Assembly: GCF_001506165.1 (NCBI RefSeq)
Contig: NZ_CP011427.1
Coordinates: forward strand, 3,348,001 to 3,412,000
Source: Pantoea vagans
GTDB lineage: Bacteria; Pseudomonadota; Gammaproteobacteria; Enterobacterales; Enterobacteriaceae
Length of the DNA: 64,000 nt
Direction of reading: 5' to 3'
Shown: positions 28,216 through 35,142 of the stretch, piece by piece
Numbering within the stretch: the stretch's first letter is position 1
Layout: each line of letters begins with the position of its first letter
The notes under the pieces: generated by a model
The model's input: only the letters and a program-made list of their open reading frames with translations
Database searches by the model: none
What the model was told of the DNA's origin: nothing
Translations under genes and position numbers: made by a program

Positions 28216-29187
28216 TTAGCATGGGTGTTGTGGAAATTGCTTTTGACAATCTTCAACAATTCTCGTCCAATCTATATTCTGCAGGAAATCGGCCATCGGC
28301 TGATAATTTTTATCGATTGATCTTTCCGTTCTGGCGATCATAACAGCTATATCTTCATGTAGATAAACAGAAGGATGTTGGGTCAAAATTGCGATACTTA
28401 GGGGCAAATATACTTCAGGCCGAGACCACACTGACGTATGAGAAAGGTCGTCCATTGCAGCCTCTAACCATAGTCTGGCGTTTTTTTCACTGACAAGTAC
28501 TTCATTACGAGAGGTTTTGCGATAAGTGTTTAAGCAAATATTTAATACGCCTGCACGCTTTATCTTCTCCCATGTCGTTCCAGAGATAGATAGCGAGAAA
28601 TCCAACTGCTCTTCTCCGCGATAATAGCCTTGCTGGCACATAACTTTTCCGTCTCCATCGAGGAAAAACCAGTCGTTTACTGCACCAAATAGTCTATTCC
28701 GCTGCCAATCATCTAAATGCTTTGAGGTCATCGCAATAACAGTAGGGTCGTAAAAACGCAGCATATACGTTCCCAAATCTAAGACAGGCTGTATCGAGGT
28801 CTCCGATATATGTCGTTTTAGATAATCTATCGATGCGGATGATATCAGCCACCCGCAAATGGTGCGCCCTCGACCCTGCGTCAGTTTTTTAGGCTTCAAT
28901 TCATTCATCGCGGCCAACATACTCTCATTTAACAGCACATCATTGTCGGGCGTGATCGCCACTAACCATAGCTCCATCACCCCATCAAGATCTGGATGGG
29001 GGAAAAGAATTCTGTGGCAGTTCAATTCATCGACAATAGGCCACAAGTCGCTGTCTTCATGCAAAGTACGTAAAGTAGGATCGATAAGCAGCCAACATTT
29101 TTCATGTTTCCTAAGACTTCTCGCTTTAAGCCGAGCAAGGTTTTCACTCGTAATTAATTCGCCACTACAGGTCATGTCATTAAGCAT
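28216..29187 (-). CDS. DUF4123-like T6SS effector adaptor
   Basis: Probable effector-loading chaperone (Tap/TEC, DUF4123 type), which normally mounts a specific effector onto VgrG. In the 323 residues the N-terminal region CWLLIDPTLRTLHEDSDLWPIVDE (about 32-55), the FPHPDLDGVMELWLVAI segment and GRTICGWLISSASIDYLKRHI followed by MLRFYDPTVI resemble the DUF4123 domain, with an extra C-terminal half (SLSISGTTWEKIKRAG onward). Recognition is from motif pattern only. It is not next to vgrG; no obvious effector gene adjoins it, only a small membrane protein upstream and the tssM operon downstream. Confidence 0.65.
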   Translation of the reverse strand: MLNDMTCSGELITSENLARLKARSLRKHEKCWLLIDPTLRTLHEDSDLWPIVDELNCHRILFPHPDLDGVMELWLVAITPDNDVLLNESMLAAMNELKPKKLTQGRGRTICGWLISSASIDYLKRHISETSIQPVLDLGTYMLRFYDPTVIAMTSKHLDDWQRNRLFGAVNDWFFLDGDGKVMCQQGYYRGEEQLDFSLSISGTTWEKIKRAGVLNICLNTYRKTSRNEVLVSEKNARLWLEAAMDDLSHTSVWSRPEVYLPLSIAILTQHPSVYLHEDIAVMIARTERSIDKNYQPMADFLQNIDWTRIVEDCQKQFPQHPC

Positions 29188-29214
29188 AGTAAATTTCCTG
29201 ACGCGTCTACCAGT

Positions 29215-29724
29215 TTAATAAAAGGTAATACTAATCAGCTCCAGATAATAAAACGCAGACACAAACAGCAGCGAGCTTATGACAAAAATGGCTGATAGTT
29301 TCAACAGGCGAATAAAATATGAAGTAGCCGGTGGACGTTCCTGCATGTTGCAGTCGAAGTTTTTAGCCATAAAAGGATAGGCGCTTAAAAACAAGCATAA
29401 TGACAACACAAGAATCAATACCAGATCGCTATGAAAGTGTCCAATAGTGAGTCCTCTCACGCCATTGTTAAGAAGATTAAAAATGGAAACAAGAATGCCA
29501 CAGAAGCCAATAACTGAAGGCCACATAAAATCGCTTACATAAAACATTTTCTTTATAAAGCGAAACTCAACCGTATCTCCTAAACCAATAAAGTTAAACC
29601 ATTTCGATTTGCCTCCCTGGTTTTGATAAAAATGGGCAATCGCCGATCTCATTTCATCTAAAGGGGGCAGCCGTATTTTATCAGAGCAGGAGTAATACGT
29701 TTTTTCTAAAGTTGATTGTGTCAT
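29215..29724 (-). CDS. Small membrane protein of unknown function
   Basis: Not recognised. The 169 residues contain four hydrophobic segments (about 68-88, 99-118 and two between 138 and 167) and a soluble N-terminal 60 residues. ATG 29724 follows TTAGGGAAAA. The stop is 27 bases before the DUF4123-like gene. Small polytopic proteins beside T6SS adaptors are often immunity proteins to pore-forming or membrane-active effectors, but the partner toxin is not visible here; the IS630 element immediately upstream may have displaced it. Confidence 0.65.
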   Translation of the reverse strand: MTQSTLEKTYYSCSDKIRLPPLDEMRSAIAHFYQNQGGKSKWFNFIGLGDTVEFRFIKKMFYVSDFMWPSVIGFCGILVSIFNLLNNGVRGLTIGHFHSDLVLILVLSLCLFLSAYPFMAKNFDCNMQERPPATSYFIRLLKLSAIFVISSLLFVSAFYYLELISITFY

Positions 29725-29741
29725 GGTGTTTTCCCTAACGG

Positions 29742-29882
29742 TTACATGGTGTATTTAATGATAAGGTCGCCGTCATTGTTCTTATCAATTTCGTAAATTT
29801 GTTTAGATGTAATCATCATGCCAGGCATAGTAAATGACGTTTCACACTTGCGATAAAATGGATTGTCATTTTCTTTCCCCAC
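29742..29882 (-). pseudogene. Possible 3' remnant of a gene next to the IS
   Basis: An open stretch of 46 codons (possible GTG at 29882) ends with TAA 17 bases before the next gene and reads MPGMMITSKQIYEIDKNNDG in its latter half, protein-like in composition. There is no ribosome site before the GTG and a stop lies just upstream, so it is probably the tail of a gene whose front was lost or displaced by the IS630 insertion 80 bases away. It could be a chance frame. Confidence 0.35.
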
Positions 29883-29960
29883 AGTTTAAATTGACTCAAC
29901 ATGTATTAATAAATCTTTCGTCTTCATACTATGTTGCATTAGCATCGTGGTTTTAAAGGC

Positions 29961-31089
29961 TAAATAGCTGCGCCTAATACCGCTACACTTTTGCCAGACC
30001 ATGTTTCCCACCGGGGAAGGGGCTGGCAGTTTCCATAAAGTGCCGTACCTTTTTCAGCAACTGCCACATTGAATGGCACTGGTGATTGCGCGTTATTGTG
30101 TCATGAAGCGCCTGCCATAAGCGTTCAACGTGGTTCACCCATGGTGAGTAAACTGGCTGATAAATCACTCTGAACTTCGGATTCTCCTTTAGCCAACGCT
30201 GCGTTTTCCTGCTTTTATGGATGATGTAATTGTCCACGATGAGTGTTATCGTTTTTGCCCGTCGGTACGTGGCTTTCAGGTGTTTCAGCAGGCTAATAAA
30301 CAACACCGAACTTTTAATGTTTCCGACAACGTAGCTCACTTTTCCCGTGCCGCTGTGTAACGCACCGACCAGACAGTATTTTTCATTCTGTCCCGGTGTG
30401 ACGACGCGTTTTTGCTTCCCCCGAAGCTGCCAGTCCGCGCCGATTTTGGGATTGAGATGGATATCAACTTCATCCTCATAAAATACCGGATGTTCAGCAC
30501 TGCATTTGTCCAGCGCTTTATGGATTGCCGCCATCTTTTCGTCTTTATGTGGGTCACGAATACGCAAGGTTGGCGCTGCTCTGCGCCACACAAGCCCGGC
30601 AGCATGCAACCTGCAGCCGGTTATGTCTTTAATTTTTATAGCTAACAATTCCGTACTCCAGCGTGAACGCTGATAACCAAAATCGCCGGGAGAGTGCTTT
30701 ATCAGTTCGCGCAACAGCGTGCAGATATGCTCAAAGGGCCAGCGACGTGAACGCCCGGCAGGCAAGGATTTCAGTTCTTCAATACCCGACAGCGTAAACC
30801 AGTTAATCCAGCGCCCAATGGATGAACGGGGGCAGCAGAGGGTTTTGGCCACGTCGTTGACACGGTCACCACGATGCAGCATCAATATTGCGGTCAACCT
30901 GCGGGCGTGGTTCTTGTCATGCGTTTTATGTATCGCTTTCTGCATCAGGCGTCGTTCGTCGCGGGGGATTGGTGCTATGATCGGCATCGCTCAGTCCGGT
31001 TGGTGACAGGGTTGGTTTGGCGATTGATCAGATCGCACAATCCGGACTGAGTTCCCTCAAAGTGATCTACTATTCCGCGCAGCTATTTA
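29961..31089 (-). mobile_element. IS630-family insertion sequence
   Basis: About 1.13 kb element bounded by inverted repeats: TAAATAGCTGCGC at 29961-29973 and its complement GCGCAGCTATTTA at 31077-31089. The outermost TA on each side fits the TA target duplication of IS630/Tc1-mariner elements. It encloses one intact transposase gene and lies inside the T6SS cargo zone between a small membrane protein and the Sel1-repeat gene. Confidence 0.85.
29983..30987 (-). CDS. IS630-family transposase
   Basis: DDE transposase of 334 residues: N-terminal HTH (RRLTAILMLHRGDRVNDVAKTL, about 29-50, and RSSIGRWINWF), then the catalytic triad in VFYEDEVDIH (about 172-181), TLIVDNYIIHKS (about 250-261) and PWVNHVERLWQALHD (about 284-298). 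The frame is intact, so the element may be active. The coding region ends 22 bases inside the left inverted repeat. Confidence 0.93.
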   Translation of the reverse strand: MPIIAPIPRDERRLMQKAIHKTHDKNHARRLTAILMLHRGDRVNDVAKTLCCPRSSIGRWINWFTLSGIEELKSLPAGRSRRWPFEHICTLLRELIKHSPGDFGYQRSRWSTELLAIKIKDITGCRLHAAGLVWRRAAPTLRIRDPHKDEKMAAIHKALDKCSAEHPVFYEDEVDIHLNPKIGADWQLRGKQKRVVTPGQNEKYCLVGALHSGTGKVSYVVGNIKSSVLFISLLKHLKATYRRAKTITLIVDNYIIHKSRKTQRWLKENPKFRVIYQPVYSPWVNHVERLWQALHDTITRNHQCHSMWQLLKKVRHFMETASPFPGGKHGLAKV

Positions 31090-31165
31090 GATGTTCGAAG
31101 GGATAAGGAATGAAGCAGCACACAAGTAGCAATGCGCTGCTTTTATCAATTAGCATTTTCTACTT

Positions 31166-32316
31166 TTAATTCAAATGGCTCAACTCATCACAACTCTTCT
31201 TATAACCTTTATCACAAGATGTCTTAAACATATCTATTGCCTTTTGTATGGATTTATTTACTCCCTGGCCATTTACATACATAACACCTAGCTGATACAT
31301 AGCATCCAGTTGATAATCTTTGCCAAGATCATACATACCGCTATTAGTTAGTGTGGTTGAAAGAACTTGATAGTAATGAAATGATTTTTTAAAATCAATC
31401 TTAGGAAAAGATTCATTACTGTTATATGAATCGCGACCATGATAATAAAAATAAGCCATCTTGTGTACAGCTTGTAGATTGTGACGTTCTGCTGCTTTTT
31501 CTAAATATTCAGATGAACGAAGGGAGTCGGGTTCATGCTGATATTGATAATATTCAAAAAGAGCGTATGACGCGTTGGAATTGCCCTGTTTATCAGACTC
31601 AATTAGATATTTAAACGCCTTATCACGTTCAACTTTTACACTATTAGTTCCTCGAAGATAGATATATCCTATTTCATACTGTGCATCTGCATTACCTTCT
31701 TTAGCAGCCTTTTTCAGATAGTATATGTATTTTTTTTGATCGTATTTTTGAATTTTATCGTCACCACCATACATCAAAGCTAGTTTATAGGATGCATCGG
31801 CATTTCCATTATTGGAAAGACTCTCTAATTTAATTTTATTTGTCTCATGGAAATGTCTAAATTCTTCACCTGCACTTTTGAGATCATCATATTCAGCAAA
31901 ATTATTTTCGAGCATAACCTTTATATTTAACACAGCCTTAAATTCACCTAACTGCGCTGCCTTATGAAGTAATTGTTTAGCTAATTTAACATTTCTTCCC
32001 TGAATTCCTTCCCCTGAATAATATAACAAACCTAATCCATTTAAAGACTGAGCATTACCTTTTTTAGACGATTCTTCCCATAGTGTCTTTGCCTTCTGAA
32101 AGTTCGGGGAAGCCCCTCACCTGTATAATACATCTTTCCTAAATTATATTGAGCTTGTGCATCACCATGTTCAGCAGCTTGCTGACATGCTTGCACATCA
32201 ACCTGGCAGCTATCATAAGCCTCATATATCTCCTTATCACTTTGAGCACAGGCCGGACTACTAATCAGAAATACCTCTAACAATAACAAACTGCAATAAA
32301 GACTTTTTTTCATCAT
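31166..32316 (-). pseudogene. Sel1-repeat periplasmic protein, frameshifted
   Basis: Two abutting frames form one gene. The first (91 codons from ATG 32316) has a signal peptide (SLLLLEVFLISSPACAQS) and the start of Sel1/TPR-like repeats (AQAQYNLGKMYYTGEGLP). At about 32101-32112, in the sequence GGGGCTTCCCCGAAC on the coding strand, one base is missing; the other frame then reads NFQKAKTLWEESSKKGNAQS and continues through further Sel1 repeats (ASYKLALMYGGDD, AQYEIGYIYLRG, AMYQLGVMYVNGQGVNKS) to CDELSHLN. Sel1-repeat periplasmic proteins occur as immunity partners of some T6SS lipase effectors; here the gene looks inactivated unless translation resumes at 32029. A sequencing error is possible. 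Confidence 0.75.
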
Positions 32317-32473
32317 ATTTACCTGCCTGTCATATAGGGAAGGAAAATACTACCCACTAATTATTTTTAGGATGGTAGCAATATTAACTAATATTCAAAA
32401 TTATTTTTCAATGCAAATCTCTTTGACATTATTGTAGAGCCGGAAAATTAATACTCAAAGTTAAATGTGTATA

Positions 32474-32685
32474 TTATCTTTTAAAATGCTTATTGCACCA
32501 TAAGAAGAATGGATCATTTGTATCTTTATCTCCTGTTTCTGACTTCACTTTTACTATGGCAGATGCATCATGAAATTTTTATATACCAAATGAACGATTT
32601 GACCAATCAATAAATGATTTATTGCATTCTGCTTCTCGCGCCTTCTGGAGTAATTGCTTTGGATCAATTGCTTTTCTTTTCTCAC
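32474..32685 (-). pseudogene. Broken third copy of the effector-linked membrane protein family
   Basis: From GTG 32685 the coding strand repeats the start of the two 342-residue paralogues (VRKEK..), but one A is missing in the AAAAG run. In the shifted frame it reads AIDPKQLLQKAREAECNKSF, nearly the same as their residues 6-25, then leaves the family (DWSNRSFGI, stop) and continues after that stop as an unrelated protein-like stretch ending DPFFLWCNKHFKR. It is thus a fusion of a family 5' end with the tail of something else, inactivated by a frameshift and a stop. The remaining bases of the gap 32317-32880 hold no other gene I can support. Confidence 0.7.
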
Positions 32686-32688
32686 GTT

Positions 32689-32717
32689 AGCCCCTTCACG
32701 ATAGTGATTTGGCAGGT
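32689..32717. repeat. 29-base exact direct repeat (first copy)
   Basis: The 29 bases at 32689-32717 recur exactly at 33913-33941. Both lie just upstream of a copy of the same gene family's 5' end, and similarity continues into the coding region. This marks a duplicated promoter/ribosome-site module. Confidence 0.85.
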
Positions 32718-32880
32718 AAAAAACCTCACAAAAAATTAATAATTCACACCTATCAAATCTGAAACTTTAAAATAACCCAACGAGAACGAATCCATAATTA
32801 CTATTAAGACCCCACAACTAATGATATGGGTTGAACTCTGTATTGTACTTACTCCTCAATCCTAAACATCAAAGCATTTT

Positions 32881-33909
32881 TTAATAATAGTACCAAAATT
32901 CCATAAAACCCACCCATGTTGTAGTTGGCCTTGGTGGATTACTTTTATCTCCTGGCGAATACCATCCTCCATTACGCTTAAGCTCTTTTTCTTTCTTGGA
33001 GGTTATAGCTCCCAGGCTAATGTTTTTTGGTTTCTTCCACTCATATGCATGAAATATATTTTCAGCAAAAGCACAGGCTATTTTAGCATAACCAAGATAA
33101 ATACTATAAAAAAGAAGCCCGATAACCGAACCTCCGACCAAAACTATAGTTAACGTAAGAACATAGAAACTATGCTTGTTGTAAATAATGCTTTCATACA
33201 TAAAATCAGAAACAGAACCTTTTATCATAGATATTTGTATTCCATGAATTATTATTAGCATCAAAAGCACAAACCAAACTGTGTGTTTTATTTTTAATTT
33301 AGCTTGAATATACCGGCCATGATCAGCTCTAGGACAGACTGAAACCACTCGCTCCGCAGGTAAAGCAATCGCATAAACCTGATAATGGTCATCCTGCCAT
33401 TCTGCCGCCAATTCGACCTCATCACCGACCTTAAGATAAGTGAGTCCGACCCAACCTGCAAAAGGTTTACCGTTGATCATGCCCTTAATATAGTCCGCGT
33501 CACTGCTCATCGGCAGCTCTTCTTTTAGAGCCAATCCGGCCAGCGCAGGGCTGTCGAAAGCAATCGCCGCTGCACCCATTCCCGCTTTTTCACCGGAAGA
33601 CATCTGGTGATAGGGGTGGCTGATATAGAAATCAGGCATGAAATCTGCCTTACAGCGTATGCGACTGAATTCCTCCAGTCGGCCAGTTATTTTTTCCAGC
33701 TGGCCGCGGGGTGGCAGTACTGGCGGCGGGGGAAGAGCTTCCAGCGCAGCCAGCGCTGACTCCAGTCGTGTCTGCGCCTCTATCAGGTCATTATGCGTTT
33801 TACCCGGCTCATTATTTCTAAGCTCATTTTCGATAAATAATTTATGGTATTCTGCTTCCCGCGCCTTCTGGAGTAATTGCTTTGGGTCGATTGGTTTTTC
33901 TTTTCTCAT
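32881..33909 (-). CDS. Effector-linked membrane protein, paralogue 2 (putative immunity)
   Basis: Protein of 342 residues: a coiled-coil-like N-terminus (about 1-55), a proline run (LPPPPVLPPRGQLEKITGRL, about 58-77), a beta-rich domain with VGDEVELAAEWQDDHYQVYAI (about 165-185), then two TM segments (about 213-233 and 250-275) and a cytoplasmic tail ending WYYY. Residues 58-205 are almost the same as in the paralogue at 34114-35142, while the TM region and tail differ. Proteins of this plan have also been labelled putative T6SS effectors, but tandem duplication downstream of a VasX-like toxin favours an immunity role. Confidence 0.72.
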   Translation of the reverse strand: MRKEKPIDPKQLLQKAREAEYHKLFIENELRNNEPGKTHNDLIEAQTRLESALAALEALPPPPVLPPRGQLEKITGRLEEFSRIRCKADFMPDFYISHPYHQMSSGEKAGMGAAAIAFDSPALAGLALKEELPMSSDADYIKGMINGKPFAGWVGLTYLKVGDEVELAAEWQDDHYQVYAIALPAERVVSVCPRADHGRYIQAKLKIKHTVWFVLLMLIIIHGIQISMIKGSVSDFMYESIIYNKHSFYVLTLTIVLVGGSVIGLLFYSIYLGYAKIACAFAENIFHAYEWKKPKNISLGAITSKKEKELKRNGGWYSPGDKSNPPRPTTTWVGFMEFWYYY

Positions 33910-33912
33910 GAC

Positions 33913-33941
33913 AGCCCCTTCACGATAGTGATTTGGCAGGT
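33913..33941. repeat. 29-base exact direct repeat (second copy)
   Basis: Partner of 32689-32717; begins three bases upstream of the ATG of the gene at 32881-33909. Confidence 0.85.
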
Positions 33942-34113
33942 TAACTCTTTAAAGTAAAATTAATAAATCGCATCTTATACATTAAAAATATAGCAATCCA
34001 ATGAAAATAAATTTATATCATTAAAAACAACCATTAATTGATAAAGAGATTGACTTTAATATTGTAGCCACCCCTATAGTTAAACTAAAATACCTAAAAG
34101 TAAATATCATCTT

Positions 34114-35142
34114 TCAGTAATAGTACCAATACTCCATATAACCTAACCCCTTCATTGTTGGGCGAGGTGGTTTGCTATTATCGTCAGGCGAATACCATTC
34201 CCCACTACGTTTAAGTTCTTTTTCTCTATTTAAGGTTAACGCCTCAAGATCTATTCCTTTCGGATTCTCCCACCCAAACGCTCTAAATACATTCTCAGCT
34301 AGCGCACAAGAGGTCTTAACATAGCCAAGATACATACTGTAAAATATCACCCCTATAATAGGAACTCCTACAGCCGTTTGAATTGCCGCGTACAAATAAA
34401 AACGGTCCTTATTATTAACTAAACTATCAAATACATTTTGTAAAAATGGACCATCGGCTAAAGAAATGTATATACCTTGAATGAGGACCAGCATAAAAGT
34501 CAAAAACCATATTGTATGTTTTAATTTCAATTTTGCCTGAATATAACTGCCATGATTAGCCCTTGGACAGACTGAGATCATTCGCTCGGCAGGAAGTGTT
34601 ATTGCATAAACCTGATAGTGGTCATCCTGCCATTCTGCCGCCAGTTCGACTTCATCTCCTACCTTTAGATGGGTGAGTCCAACCCAGCCAGTAAAAGGCT
34701 TACCGTTGATCATGCCCTTAATATAATCCGCTTCACTCGTCATCGGCTGCTCCTCTTTTAGAGCCAGTCCGGCCAGCGCAGGGCTGTCGAAAGCAATCGC
34801 CGCTGCACCAATTCCCGTTTTTTCACCGGAAGACATCTGATGATTGGGGTGGTTGGTATAGAAATCCGGCTCAAAATCCGCCTTACAGCGGATGCGGCTG
34901 AATTCCTCCAGTCGGCCAGTTATTTTTTCCAGCTGGCCGCGGGGTGGCAGTACTGGCGGCGGGGGAAGCGCATCCAGGGCAGCCTTTGCTGCCTTTAGCC
35001 TCTCCTGAGCTTCAGTCAGGTCACTTAGCGTTGTCTCCGCGTCGTTATTCGCCAAGAGTTTTTCAATAAATGATTTATTGTATTCGGCCTCCCTCGCTTT
35101 CTGCAGTAGATCTTTTGGACTAATTGCTTTTTCTTTTCTCAC
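34114..35142 (-). CDS. Effector-linked membrane protein, paralogue 1 (putative immunity)
   Basis: 342 residues with the same layout as paralogue 2: N-terminal helix, proline-rich LPPPPVLPPRGQLEKITG, a domain with VGDEVELAAEWQDDHYQVYAI, two TM segments (about 213-233, 252-275), tail ending EYWYYY. It starts at GTG 35142, overlapping the effector's TGA stop (GTGA), so it is translationally coupled to the 939-residue effector, as expected of a cognate immunity protein. V. cholerae VasX is likewise neutralised by an inner-membrane protein (TsiV2); no homology to TsiV2 is claimed. Confidence 0.78.
   Translation of the reverse strand: MRKEKAISPKDLLQKAREAEYNKSFIEKLLANNDAETTLSDLTEAQERLKAAKAALDALPPPPVLPPRGQLEKITGRLEEFSRIRCKADFEPDFYTNHPNHQMSSGEKTGIGAAAIAFDSPALAGLALKEEQPMTSEADYIKGMINGKPFTGWVGLTHLKVGDEVELAAEWQDDHYQVYAITLPAERMISVCPRANHGSYIQAKLKLKHTIWFLTFMLVLIQGIYISLADGPFLQNVFDSLVNNKDRFYLYAAIQTAVGVPIIGVIFYSMYLGYVKTSCALAENVFRAFGWENPKGIDLEALTLNREKELKRSGEWYSPDDNSKPPRPTMKGLGYMEYWYYY

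Noticed and set aside
31166..32029. The Sel1-repeat frame as an intact 287-residue gene.
   Set aside because: It starts inside a repeat without a signal peptide, and the missing N-terminus is in the adjacent frame just upstream; a frameshifted gene explains both.
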